A stretch of 64,000 bases of DNA. Source: Bradyrhizobium sp. LTSP885 (GTDB taxonomy: Bacteria > Pseudomonadota > Alphaproteobacteria > Rhizobiales > Xanthobacteraceae). Below are positions 52,389 to 60,608 of the stretch, one piece after another. How positions within the stretch are numbered: the stretch's first letter is position 1; each line of letters starts with the position of its first letter. The notes below the pieces were generated by a model. It ran no database searches, was not told the origin of the DNA, and worked only from the letters and a program-made list of their open reading frames with translations. The translations under genes were made by a program, and so were the position numbers. The DNA lies in the NCBI RefSeq assembly GCF_000938305.1, contig NZ_JYMT01000027.1, positions 38,059 to 102,058 of the forward strand. Direction: 5' to 3'.

Positions 52389-52925
52389 TCACGCGCAGAG
52401 CGCGTAGGAATCCTCGACCACGTAGGGACCACCGCCGGTCGAGGCTCGCGACGAGAACAGCACGAAACGGTCCGCCAAGAAGGTCCGGCTCGGGAAGTAG
52501 CCGCGCACGGACAGATAGTCCGCGACGTCCTGGCTCGAAGCGTCGTGCAATCGGGCGAGCGTGATGTGCGGCGTAAATTTGCGACCCTCCGGATCGAGCC
52601 CGATCCGCTGCATCATCCGTTCGAGTTCGGCCTGCAGTTCGATCAGCGGCCGACTAGGCTCGACGGCGGCAACCACCGCGCGCGGCTTTCGTCCGCCGAA
52701 GGTCGACAATCCCTGCAGCTTGACCTCGAACGGCTTGCGATTCACCCGAAACAGCAACGACGCGATCTCGTTGGCGAACAGGCCATCGATATCGCCGATG
52801 AAGCGCAGAGTGACGTGATAATTTTCGGGATCGATCCAGCGTGCGCCCGGAAGGCCGCCACGCAAATTGGAAAGGGTCTGGCCGATCTCGGCCGGAATTT
52901 CCAGTCCAGTGAACAGACGAGGCAT
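52389..52925 (-). CDS. thpR: RNA 2',3'-cyclic phosphodiesterase (2H family, ThpR/LigT)
   Basis: A 178-aa 2H phosphoesterase starting MPRLFTGLEIPAEI. Both catalytic motifs are present: NYHVTLRFIGDI (near residue 43) and FTPHITLARLHD (near 130). The family hydrolyses 2',3'-cyclic phosphate ends; its cellular role in bacteria is unclear. It stands alone, flanked by a REP-like repeat on its 3' side and a 16-bp palindrome on its 5' side. Confidence 0.92.
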   Translation of the reverse strand: MPRLFTGLEIPAEIGQTLSNLRGGLPGARWIDPENYHVTLRFIGDIDGLFANEIASLLFRVNRKPFEVKLQGLSTFGGRKPRAVVAAVEPSRPLIELQAELERMMQRIGLDPEGRKFTPHITLARLHDASSQDVADYLSVRGYFPSRTFLADRFVLFSSRASTGGGPYVVEDSYALCA

Positions 52926-53038
52926 CGCAACAATCCTCGATGCGGTGGCGCGAGTTTTGGGAGCCCGCGCTCTGTTTCAACCCGGTGACGAATCACCGAT
53001 ATCTATTTGTACCCGAGTTATGTGACTCTGCGAAGCAT

Positions 53039-53054
53039 GAGCTGTTAACAGCTC
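53039..53054. promoter_or_regulatory. 16-bp perfect palindrome upstream of thpR
   Basis: GAGCTGTTAACAGCTC is fully symmetric, in the 167-nt gap between the TesA-like gene and thpR. No loop, so a protein-binding site is more likely than an RNA hairpin. Confidence 0.35.
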
Positions 53055-53092
53055 GTAAACCTACGGAGAGAACGCGGCGCATCGCCTATTTT

Positions 53093-53797
53093 TCAACTGC
53101 GTTGCCCTGATAATGCGCCGAGAAATGCCTGCACCGTGGGCAGCATGTTGTTCACGACGATATCCACACCCTCGGCCGTCGGGTGCATGCCGTCAGCCTG
53201 GTTGAGCTTGGCGTCGGCCGCGACGCCGTCGAGGAAAAACGGATAGAGCGGCACGCCGAGAGATTTCGACAGATCAGGATAGATCGCGTTGAACTTGGCC
53301 GCATAGTCGCTGCCGTAGTTCGGCGGCGCGAGCATGCCGCACAGAAGCACCGCGATCTTGCGCGCCTGCAACTTTGTGATGATGTCGGACAGTGCTGCGC
53401 GGGTGACCGCGGGATCGGTGCCGCGCAAGGCGTCGTTGGCGCCAAGCTCGACAATCACGGCGTCGGTTCCATCGGGCACCGACCAGTCGAGCCGGTCGCG
53501 GCCACCCGAGGAGGTGTCGCCGGACACCCCGGCGTTGATCATGTCGACCTTTATCCCCTTGGCTTCCAACGCCTTTTGCAGGCGAACCGGAAACGCCGCC
53601 GCCCCCGGAAGGCCGTAGCCTGCGCTCAAGGAGTCGCCCAGGACCACCATTTTGATCGGTCTCGCGGTGCCTGCGGTCTGCGCCAGCGCTGGTGCGCCTG
53701 TCGCCGTCATCAAGCCCATAAGCAACACGAGTATGTGCACGACAATTCCCAACCGGCCCTCGACCGCAGCAGCGGAAGTGCCATATGACCGAACCAT
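53093..53797 (-). CDS. SGNH/GDSL hydrolase, TesA-type arylesterase
   Basis: A periplasmic esterase/lysophospholipase-type enzyme. Blocks I-V are present: VVLGDSLSAGYG (Ser), NAGVSGDTSSGG (Gly), LGANDALRG (Asn) and ADGMHPTAEG (Asp/His). A hydrophobic export signal (VVHILVLLMGLMTATGAPALAQ) precedes. The reported ATG start overlaps the divergent ABC gene start; a GTG at 53740 gives a conventional signal peptide and 215 aa and may be the real start. It is divergent from YbbA/YbbP homologues, the same trio as tesA-ybbA-ybbP of E. coli. Confidence 0.88.
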   Translation of the reverse strand: MVRSYGTSAAAVEGRLGIVVHILVLLMGLMTATGAPALAQTAGTARPIKMVVLGDSLSAGYGLPGAAAFPVRLQKALEAKGIKVDMINAGVSGDTSSGGRDRLDWSVPDGTDAVIVELGANDALRGTDPAVTRAALSDIITKLQARKIAVLLCGMLAPPNYGSDYAAKFNAIYPDLSKSLGVPLYPFFLDGVAADAKLNQADGMHPTAEGVDIVVNNMLPTVQAFLGALSGQRS

Positions 53798-54515
53798 GGA
53801 CAGTCTCATCGAACCCTCTTCACTGACCGGCATCGAGCCGGACACCATTTCCGTCAGCAACATCAATCTCTCGCTCGGCACCGGCGCGGCACGGGTTCAT
53901 ATCCTCAAAGATATCAGCCTTCGTGTGGCAGCGGGCGAAGCCATCGGCTTGATCGGCCCGTCGGGCTCGGGCAAGTCGACCTTGCTGATGGTGATGGCCG
54001 GGCTGGAACGTCCTGACAGCGGTGAGGTGGTTGTCAACGGCACATCGTTCAATGCCCTTGACGAAGATGCGCTCGCGCGCTTCCGCGGCCGGCAGGTCGG
54101 CATCGTCTTCCAGTCGTTCCATCTGATCCCGACCATGACGGCGCTGGAGAATGTCGCAGTGCCGCTCGAACTCGCTGGCATCGACGATGCGGCGGCGCGC
54201 GCCGCGCAGGAGCTGCAATCGGTCGGCCTCGGTGAACGGCTGCATCACTATCCGACGCAACTCTCCGGCGGCGAGCAGCAGCGCGTGGCGCTCGCGCGCG
54301 CGCTGGCGCCCGATCCAGCGATCCTCGTTGCCGACGAGCCGACCGGCAATCTCGATGAGGCAACCGGCAAGCAGATCGTCGACCTGCTGTTCACCAAGCA
54401 CGCCGAACGCGGCATGACGCTGGTGCTGGTGACGCACGACACCTCGCTCGCACAGCGCTGCGACCGCGTGGTGCGGCTGCGCTCCGGCCGCATCGACGGA
54501 CACTCCGCGACATGA
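53796..54515 (+). CDS. ABC transporter ATP-binding protein, LolD/YbbA-like
   Basis: A 239-aa ATPase with Walker A LIGPSGSGKSTLL, Q-loop FQSFHLIPTMTALENV, signature LSGGEQQRVALARAL, Walker B ILVADEPTGNLD and H-loop VTHD. It belongs to the MacB/LolD/FtsE group that pairs with FtsX-type permeases, here the next gene (4-nt ATGA overlap). Context beside a TesA-type esterase points to YbbA. The substrate is unknown; an envelope or lipid-related role is likely. Confidence 0.93.
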   Translation: MDSLIEPSSLTGIEPDTISVSNINLSLGTGAARVHILKDISLRVAAGEAIGLIGPSGSGKSTLLMVMAGLERPDSGEVVVNGTSFNALDEDALARFRGRQVGIVFQSFHLIPTMTALENVAVPLELAGIDDAAARAAQELQSVGLGERLHHYPTQLSGGEQQRVALARALAPDPAILVADEPTGNLDEATGKQIVDLLFTKHAERGMTLVLVTHDTSLAQRCDRVVRLRSGRIDGHSAT

Positions 54516-57082
54516 ACATTGCGTCCGAAGTCGCGGTCCAGCGCCGCGCGTCGTCGCTTGCCTTCCGTTACGCGCTGCGCGAACTGCGCGGTGGCCTGCG
54601 CGGGTTTTACGTCTTCATCGCCTGCATCGCGCTCGGCGTGATGGCAATTGCCGGCGTCGGTTCGGTCGCTGCAAGCCTTGCTGATGGCCTGTCGCGCGAG
54701 GGCCGCACACTGCTCGGCGGCGACGTCGCATTCTCGCTGATCCAGCGCGAGGCCAAGCCGGACGAGGTGGCATTCTTGCGCACGCGCGGCGAGGTCTCGG
54801 TCGCGGCGACGCTTCGCGCCATGGCCCGCAGCAGCGACGGCAAGCTGGCGCTGGTCGAGCTCAAGGCCGTCGACAACAAATATCCGATGCTTGGCGAGCT
54901 GACGCTCGAGCCGAACATGCCGCTCGCCGATCTCCTCGCCGAGCGCGACGGCGCCTATGGCGCGGCCGCCGATTCAACCTTGCTGGCACGGCTCGACCTG
55001 AAGCTCGGCGACCGCGTCACCATCGGCAGCGCGACCTACCAGATCCGCAGCGTGGTCGTGGCCGAGCCGGACAAGCTCGCCGGCGGCGTCGGCCTCGGGC
55101 CGCGCTTCCTGGTCAGCGAAGCGAGCCTGCGCGCCACCGCGTTGCTGCAGCCGGGCAGCCTGGTGCGATGGATCTATCGGGTGAAACTCCCCGATGGCGC
55201 CAACGATGACCGCGCCACCACCGCGCTGATCGACGGCGCGCGGAGCGCGGCGCCCGAAGCCGGCTGGGAAGTCCGCAGCCGCAGCAACGCCTCGCCGCAG
55301 CTCGAACGCTCGATCAGCCGTTTCACCCAGTTCCTGACCCTGGTCGGCCTCGCCGCGCTGCTGGTCGGCGGCGTCGGCGTCGCCAACGCGGTGAAGAGCC
55401 ATATCGACCGTCGCCGCGACGTCATCGCCGCCTTCAAGGCGCTGGGTGCCACCGGCCGCGACGTCTTCACGATCTACCTCACCCAGGTGGTGGTGCTGGC
55501 CGGGATCGGCTCGGTGATCGGGCTCGCGCTCGGGGCGTCGCTGCCCTTCGCCATCGTCGGCCTGTTCGGCAAATTGCTGCCACTGCCGGTGGTGCCGGCG
55601 GTGCATCCCGATGAGCTCGCGCTCTCCTTCATCTATGGCCAGCTCACCGCGCTGGCCTTCGGCCTGTGGCCGCTCGGCCGGGTGCACGACGTACCCGTGG
55701 CGGCGCTGTTCCGCGAGACCGTGACCAGCGAATGGCATCGTCCGCGCTGGAGCTATCTCGCGCTGATGGCGGTGGTGATCGCGCTGCTGATCGCGGTCGC
55801 GATCGGGCTCGCCTATGACAAGCGGGTCGCCTCCGCATTCGTCGTTTCCTCGATCGCGGTGTTCCTGCTGCTGCGCGGGGTTGCCGCAATCCTGATGGCC
55901 GTGGCGCGGCGGCTGCCGCGTAGCCGCATCACCATGCTGCGGCTGGCGATCGCCAATATCCACCGCCCGGGTGCGCTGACACCGTCGGTCGTGCTGTCGC
56001 TGGGCCTCGGCCTCGCCGTGCTCGTCACCATCACCCAGATCGACGGCAATTTGCGCCGCCAGTTCATGGCGGCGCTGCCGGAGCGGGCGCCCTCGTTCTT
56101 CTTCATCGACATCCCCTCCACCGAAGCCGACCGCTTTGGCGCCTTCCTGAAGCAGACGTCACCCGATTCCACCGTCGAGGACGTGCCGATGCTGCGCGGG
56201 CGCATCGTCGCCGCCCACGGCGTCAAGGCCGACCAGCTCAAGCCGAATGTCGATTCGGAATGGGTGCTGCAGAGCGACCGCGGCCTGACCTACACCGGAG
56301 AGGTCCCCAAGGGCTCGAAGGTCGTCGAGGGCGAATGGTGGGCGCCCGACTATAGCGGGCCGCCGCTGGTCTCGCTGGAAAAGAAGATCGCCGACGGCCT
56401 TGGCCTGAAGATCGGCGACGAGATCGTCGTCAACGTGCTCGGCCGCGACATCCCGGCGAAGATCGCCAATCTGCGCAACATCGACTGGCAAGGGCTGGGC
56501 ATCAACTTCGTGCTGGTGTTCTCGCCGAATGCCTTCAAGGGCGCGCCGCACAGCCATGTCGCGACCCTCACCGAGGCCCACCCGGGTTCCACCGACGATG
56601 CCCGCATCGTCAAGCAGGTCGCCGACGCCTTCCCGATGGTGACGAGCGTGCGCGTCCGGGAAGCGCTGGAGACCGTCGGCGGCGTCGTCAACAACCTCGT
56701 GCTGGCGATCCGCGGCGCCAGCGCCGTGACGCTGATCTCGGCCATCCTGGTGCTGGGCGGCGCGCTCGCCGCCGGCCACCGCCACCGCGTCTACGACGCC
56801 GTGATCCTCAAGACGCTCGGCGCCACGCGGGCCCGGCTGCTCGGCGCCTACGCGCTGGAGTATCTGATGATCGGCTTTGCAACCGCCGTATTCGGGGTCA
56901 TTGCCGGCTCGATCGCGGCCTGGCTGATCGTCACGCGGCTGATGACGCTGAGTTTCATCTGGCAGGCCGGCAGCGCCGCGCTGGTCGTGGTCGCCGCGCT
57001 GGTCGTCACCGTGGGGCTGGGCTTGGCCGGAACACTGCTTGCACTGAACCAGAAGCCAGCCTCGGTGCTGCGGAATTTGTGA
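54512..57082 (+). CDS. ABC transporter permease, FtsX-type (YbbP-like)
   Basis: An 856-aa inner-membrane protein. It has an N-terminal membrane segment (~28-52), a large periplasmic domain (~55-260), a first FtsX block of three segments (~265-385), further segments at ~415-475, a second periplasmic domain, and a final FtsX block (~735-850). This ten-segment double layout is that of YbbP. It is translationally coupled to the ATPase gene. Both are divergent from the TesA-type gene. Confidence 0.92.
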   Translation: MNIASEVAVQRRASSLAFRYALRELRGGLRGFYVFIACIALGVMAIAGVGSVAASLADGLSREGRTLLGGDVAFSLIQREAKPDEVAFLRTRGEVSVAATLRAMARSSDGKLALVELKAVDNKYPMLGELTLEPNMPLADLLAERDGAYGAAADSTLLARLDLKLGDRVTIGSATYQIRSVVVAEPDKLAGGVGLGPRFLVSEASLRATALLQPGSLVRWIYRVKLPDGANDDRATTALIDGARSAAPEAGWEVRSRSNASPQLERSISRFTQFLTLVGLAALLVGGVGVANAVKSHIDRRRDVIAAFKALGATGRDVFTIYLTQVVVLAGIGSVIGLALGASLPFAIVGLFGKLLPLPVVPAVHPDELALSFIYGQLTALAFGLWPLGRVHDVPVAALFRETVTSEWHRPRWSYLALMAVVIALLIAVAIGLAYDKRVASAFVVSSIAVFLLLRGVAAILMAVARRLPRSRITMLRLAIANIHRPGALTPSVVLSLGLGLAVLVTITQIDGNLRRQFMAALPERAPSFFFIDIPSTEADRFGAFLKQTSPDSTVEDVPMLRGRIVAAHGVKADQLKPNVDSEWVLQSDRGLTYTGEVPKGSKVVEGEWWAPDYSGPPLVSLEKKIADGLGLKIGDEIVVNVLGRDIPAKIANLRNIDWQGLGINFVLVFSPNAFKGAPHSHVATLTEAHPGSTDDARIVKQVADAFPMVTSVRVREALETVGGVVNNLVLAIRGASAVTLISAILVLGGALAAGHRHRVYDAVILKTLGATRARLLGAYALEYLMIGFATAVFGVIAGSIAAWLIVTRLMTLSFIWQAGSAALVVVAALVVTVGLGLAGTLLALNQKPASVLRNL

Positions 57083-57316
57083 CAATTTGTAGCGGCGGTT
57101 AACGCTGCTTTTTGCTGCAAATGCTTGATCGTAGCGACATTCAGCCGCGCGTGGAAGCTTGTGCTGGATGTGCTACTTTCCCACATATCAACCAGGTCGG
57201 ATGGCCAGCTTGATGACAGGGAATTAATGTTCCGCAAACCGGGCCATCTGAGATAGATTTACGACCGGCGCCGCAAATCCCTTGCGCTCCACCGGGACAA
57301 ACACGGGAATTCGACC

Positions 57317-58108
57317 ATGTCGGACCTAGACCGCAATTACGCTTCTCCTTTCGGCCGGGCCGCCGGGCGCACTGACGCTGCGGCCGTCGACGCCGGTCTG
57401 CGCGCCTACATGCTGCGCATCTACAACTACATGAGCATCGGCCTGGCCATTACCGGCCTGGCCGCGCTTGGCGTCTACATGGCAGCCGTAACCGGTGACC
57501 CGTCGGCCGCCGTCGCGAAGTTCGGCAACGCCTATCTGACGCAGTTCGGCTACGCGATGTTCGTCAGCCCGCTGAAGTGGCTGTTCATCCTCGCCCCTCT
57601 GGTGATGGTGTTCGTCATCTCGGCCGGCATCAATCGCCTGCAGCCCGCGACCGCCCAGATGCTGTTCTGGGTGTTCTCGGCCCTGATGGGCCTGTCGATG
57701 TCGTCGATCTTCCTGGTGTACACGCACACCTCGATCGTGCGGGTATTCTTCATCACCGCGGCGACGTTCGGAGCGCTCAGCCTGTACGGCTACACCACCA
57801 AGCGTGACATGAGCGGCATGGGCTCGTTCCTGTTCATGGGCCTGATCGGCATCATCATCGCGAGCCTGGTCAACCTGTTCCTCGCGAGCTCGGTGCTGCA
57901 GTTCATCGTCTCCGTGGTCGGCGTGCTGGTGTTCGCGGGCCTCACCGCCTGGGATACCCAGCGGTTGAAGAACGACTACATCTATGGCTACGCCTCGCAG
58001 GGCGGCGTGGCAGCGGAACGCGCGGCAATCACTGGCGCACTCTCGCTCTACCTGAACTTCATCAACCTGTTCACGCTGCTCCTGCAGCTGCTCGGCCAGC
58101 GCGACTAA
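57317..58108 (+). CDS. Bax inhibitor-1/YccA family membrane protein
   Basis: A 263-aa protein with seven hydrophobic segments from about residue 35 onward and the BI-1 ending with acidic residues near the last helix (FAGLTAWDTQRLKNDYIYGY). The N-terminus (SDLDRNYASPFGRAAGRTDAAAVDAGLRAYMLRIYNYMS) is typical of alphaproteobacterial members. The family is linked to ion leak and modulation of FtsH; a precise role is unknown. A terminator follows closely. Confidence 0.93.
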   Translation: MSDLDRNYASPFGRAAGRTDAAAVDAGLRAYMLRIYNYMSIGLAITGLAALGVYMAAVTGDPSAAVAKFGNAYLTQFGYAMFVSPLKWLFILAPLVMVFVISAGINRLQPATAQMLFWVFSALMGLSMSSIFLVYTHTSIVRVFFITAATFGALSLYGYTTKRDMSGMGSFLFMGLIGIIIASLVNLFLASSVLQFIVSVVGVLVFAGLTAWDTQRLKNDYIYGYASQGGVAAERAAITGALSLYLNFINLFTLLLQLLGQRD

Positions 58109-58133
58109 CGCTCAAAGCCGATCGGATCAATCG

Positions 58134-58165
58134 AAGCCCCGGCCTCAGCGCCGGGGCTTTTCTTT
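58134..58165 (+). terminator. Intrinsic terminator after the BI-1 gene
   Basis: AAGCCCCGGC and GCCGGGGCTT form a 10-bp stem with loop CTCAGC, followed by TTCTTTT, 25 nt past the stop. Confidence 0.88.
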
Positions 58166-58192
58166 TGCGCAAGGCAAAAATAGTCTCGCAGC

Positions 58193-58723
58193 ATGTCCGA
58201 CGTAGAGATCAGGCCCACCACCGAGGCGGACCTCCCCTCCATCACCGCGATCTATGAGCATGCGGTGCGCTTCGGCACCGCGACCTTCGAGCTGATCCCG
58301 CCTGACCTCGCCGAGATGACCCGCCGCTACAGGGCGCTGGTGGATGGCGGCTTCCCCTATTTTGTCGCCGTGCTCGCCGGCCGTGTGGTGGGCTATGCCT
58401 ATGCCGGCCCGTACCGACCGCGGCCGGCCTACCGCTTCACGGTTGAGAACTCCGTCTATCTGGACCCGGCGAGCCATCGCCGCGGCATCGGCCTGCAGCT
58501 GATGGAACGCCTGATCGCCGAGTGCGAGGCGCGCGGCTTCCGGCAGATGATCGCGGTGATCGGCGATTCCGCCAATGTCGGCTCGATCAGCCTGCACCGC
58601 AGATGCGGCTTCGAGATGGTCGGGACGCATCCCAGCGTCGGCCTGAAGTTCGGCCGCTGGCTCGACACCGTGATGATGCAGCGCGCGCTCGGCGAAGGCG
58701 CGACGACGGTGCCGGCGGATTAA
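58193..58723 (+). CDS. GNAT N-acetyltransferase, phosphinothricin acetyltransferase-like
   Basis: A 176-aa enzyme: IRPTTEADLPSITAIYEHAVRFGTATFE is typical of the Pat/MddA group, followed by GYAYAGPYRPRPAYRFTVENSVYLDP and the acetyl-CoA site HRRGIGLQLMERLIAE. C-terminal GSISLHRRCGFEMVGTHPSVGLKFGRWLD matches the same group. Chromosomal members often acetylate methionine derivatives (sulfoximine, sulfone); that is family knowledge, not shown here. It is convergent with DUF2794, with 4 nt between stops. Confidence 0.9.
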   Translation: MSDVEIRPTTEADLPSITAIYEHAVRFGTATFELIPPDLAEMTRRYRALVDGGFPYFVAVLAGRVVGYAYAGPYRPRPAYRFTVENSVYLDPASHRRGIGLQLMERLIAECEARGFRQMIAVIGDSANVGSISLHRRCGFEMVGTHPSVGLKFGRWLDTVMMQRALGEGATTVPAD

Positions 58724-58727
58724 GAGG

Positions 58728-59099
58728 CTATACCAGCGCCAGCTTGCGGTCGATCACCAGCAGCACGCGCTCCAACTCGTGGCCACGGCGCAGGATCAGA
58801 CCGGTCGCCGAGATCACGCTGTACATGCCCTGCTTGCGCGCGAGCCGCGGATCCTTCTCGATCCGGTAGATCGGCATTTCGGATGCGCGCCGAAACACCG
58901 AGAACACTGCGCGGTCCTTCAGGAAGTCGATCGCATAATCGCGCCACTCGCCGTCGGCGACCATGCGGCCATAGAGATTGAGAATGCGGCTGAGTTCAAG
59001 TCGATTGAACGTCACGCGGTTGGGCTGAGGGGCCGCAGCGGCGGGGCGCGCTACGGCGCGATTCCCGCTCGGATCCGTATCCTCCGACATCAAGCTCAT
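58728..59099 (-). CDS. DUF2794 family protein
   Basis: A 123-aa soluble protein with core VTFNRLELSRILNLYGRMVADGEWRDYAIDFLKDRAVFSVFRRASEMPIYRIEKDPRLARKQGMYSVIS, the conserved DUF2794 pattern restricted largely to Alphaproteobacteria. Function unknown. The N-terminus is Pro/Ala-rich and of uncertain start (ATG at 59099 or 59090). Convergent with the GNAT gene. Confidence 0.85.
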   Translation of the reverse strand: MSLMSEDTDPSGNRAVARPAAAAPQPNRVTFNRLELSRILNLYGRMVADGEWRDYAIDFLKDRAVFSVFRRASEMPIYRIEKDPRLARKQGMYSVISATGLILRRGHELERVLLVIDRKLALV

Positions 59100-59289
59100 C
59101 CAGCGCCTCCTGTCAGCTCAGCGACGATCTCGATCCGAAACCGGTGTCCCCTTTTCGGGATCGTCACGCCGCTGACATGATCGCGCTAAGTCTGGAGCCC
59201 CGCAAGGGCCATTCGCAACGCAACCGGCTCCGAACCATCCCGGGGCGCGACGGATTGTCCCGCAAGGGGTCACGGGAACGTTAGCGGAA

Positions 59290-59478
59290 TCATATTACTG
59301 CCCCACTTCCGCCCATCGCCCGCCCCGCTGGCCTGCGAGAAGATAATCCTGCGTTGACCCGGTCCTTTCGGTTCCGGATTCCTCAGCCCCCAGCCCCCCG
59401 GGGCCGTCGGGATCGGGTCTGTTCGCAGGGGAGTTAATCCCAACACTGGGCCAACGAAAGTTGGTCCTTTTTGTTTTT
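59290..59478 (+). ncRNA. Candidate structured small RNA with intrinsic terminator
   Basis: A long imperfect rod is closed by CCTGCGA (59332) with TCGCAGG (59423) and holds GACCCGGTCC (59356) pairing with GGATCGGGTC (59410), ten pairs with one G-T. Then comes a GGGA/TCCC hairpin and a textbook terminator. No reading frame here is convincing. The 5' end is not defined; I set it near an AT-rich spot. The rod shape recalls 6S RNA but I cannot match conserved 6S bases. The remainder of 59100-59600 shows only a short CCGAAACCGGTGTCCCCTTT repeat remnant near 59139. Confidence 0.45.
59448..59478 (+). terminator. Intrinsic terminator of the candidate small RNA
   Basis: GGGCCAAC and GTTGGTCC form 8 pairs (one G-T) with a GAAA tetraloop, followed by TTTTTGTTTTT. 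It points rightward, while both neighbouring genes run leftward, so it must end some other transcript. Confidence 0.8.
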
Positions 59479-59600
59479 GGGACACCCCGCCACTCAGGCG
59501 TGATCGAGCGCCAAGCCCGATGGCGGCTCTGCCTCAATTTGTTTCTGGATGCATGTCGGCGCCGACGTCTCACAACGACGCGGCGCGACCGATGAAGCTG

Positions 59601-60362
59601 CTAATGCAGTGAGGTGAATGCTGCACCGAGCATTGCGCCCGGCTTGTCGCGATTGCCGTCCTGGACATAGACCGCCGCGGCATCGACGCCATCGCGCGTG
59701 ATGTTCTCGAGCGGCACGGTCCAGCTGCCCGACGAACCGTTCCAGTCACCGACCTTCAAGAGATTACGCACCACATTGTGGTAGGTGATTTCCTGGCCGC
59801 GATTCTCGCCACGCGAGATCGAGATCGGCACCGACTTCGAGATCGAGCAGATCCAGACTTCGCCCCGCGCCGCCGTGGGCGACTTGGCCGCCGCCACCGA
59901 AACGTTGATTTGCTTGCCCGTCAGCGTCATCGTCACCGGCACCGACATCACGCCAGCGCTCTTCTCAGTGTCCTTGATCGCGCTCTCGATGCTGGCGCGG
60001 TCGCTGCCGATAACATGCGCGGAGCCGTTGACCACGGCCTGCGGCGTGTAGACGTCGCGATCGCCGCGCATATGCGAATAGGCTTTCTGACGCGCGCTGA
60101 AGCGGGAATCGGCCAGCGTGTCCTTCCAGCCGAGATAATCCCAATAGTCGATCGGCATGCTCAGCGCGATGACGTTGGGATCCTTCGCGAGGTCACCGAT
60201 GACCTTGTCCGCGGGCGGACAGGATGAGCAGCCTTGCGAGGTGAAGAGTTCAATGACGGCCCGCGGATCGGCGTGAGCGGGGCGGATGATCGCGACAATC
60301 GCGCAGATACCAAGAGCGCTGGACCATCGCGAAATAGAATTATAGGCCATCATCGCTGTCAT
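59601..60362 (-). CDS. Secreted DUF1223 protein with thioredoxin-like CxxC
   Basis: A 253-aa exported protein with a signal peptide (~10-31, LGICAIVAIIRPAHA) and an N-terminal thioredoxin-like part (VIELFTSQGCSSCPPADKVIGDLAKDPNVIALSMPIDYWDYLGWKD), the DUF1223 hallmark. Further on come RDVYTPQAVVNG and a beta-rich C-terminal domain. The CSSC pair could be redox active. Start is uncertain between ATGs at 60362, 60353 and 60350. No operon partner is evident. Confidence 0.88.
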   Translation of the reverse strand: MTAMMAYNSISRWSSALGICAIVAIIRPAHADPRAVIELFTSQGCSSCPPADKVIGDLAKDPNVIALSMPIDYWDYLGWKDTLADSRFSARQKAYSHMRGDRDVYTPQAVVNGSAHVIGSDRASIESAIKDTEKSAGVMSVPVTMTLTGKQINVSVAAAKSPTAARGEVWICSISKSVPISISRGENRGQEITYHNVVRNLLKVGDWNGSSGSWTVPLENITRDGVDAAAVYVQDGNRDKPGAMLGAAFTSLH

Positions 60363-60445
60363 ACTGCGAACCAGTCGTGATGATTTCTATCCGTATTTGT
60401 ACGGGGCATCAGATTGTCCCTTAGACGGCGTGCCCCAGAACGCGA

Positions 60446-60478
60446 GAAAGCGGCCTTTTCATAGGCCGCCTTCTTTTT
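60446..60478. terminator. Terminator hairpin between acnA and DUF1223
   Basis: AGAAAGCGGCC pairs with GGCCGCCTTCT (one A-C mismatch) around TTTTCATA. The plus side ends in TTCTTTTT; the minus side, 3' to acnA, ends in TTTCTC. It may end acnA transcription; the better T-tract faces rightward. Confidence 0.55.
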
Positions 60479-60525
60479 AGCCGCTACTCACTAAGCAGTG
60501 AGGCACCGATCACAAATCCGCGTTG

Positions 60526-60602
60526 GAGCGTGATCCGGAAAAGTGTGAAGCGGTTTTCCCCGCGACAAACGCAAGCGTTTGCGCGGAGATCATGCTCAAA
60601 CA
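60526..60602. repeat. Short dispersed palindromic repeat after acnA
   Basis: GCGTGATCCGGAAAAGTGTG through GATCATGCTCAAACA has mirrored ends (TGATC..GATCA) and a central GCGACAAACGCAAGCGTTTGCGC palindrome. The CGGAAAAGTGTGAAGCGGTTTTCC wording is a familiar dispersed repeat in Rhizobiales. It abuts the acnA stop. Confidence 0.7.
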
Positions 60603-60608
60603 AACGGC

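Noticed and set aside
59332..59478. Assignment of the structured RNA to 6S RNA or SRP RNA
   Set aside because: The rod shape is compatible with 6S, but I could not identify conserved 6S bubble bases, and the conserved SRP tetraloop region is absent; left unnamed.
59270..59573. Minus-strand frames over the candidate RNA
   Set aside because: Composition is explained by the RNA stems; no start-site support.
60363..60480. Second small RNA between DUF1223 and acnA
   Set aside because: A hairpin (GGGGCA..TGCCCC) and a terminator exist, but the terminator can be explained as the end of acnA and no promoter is visible.
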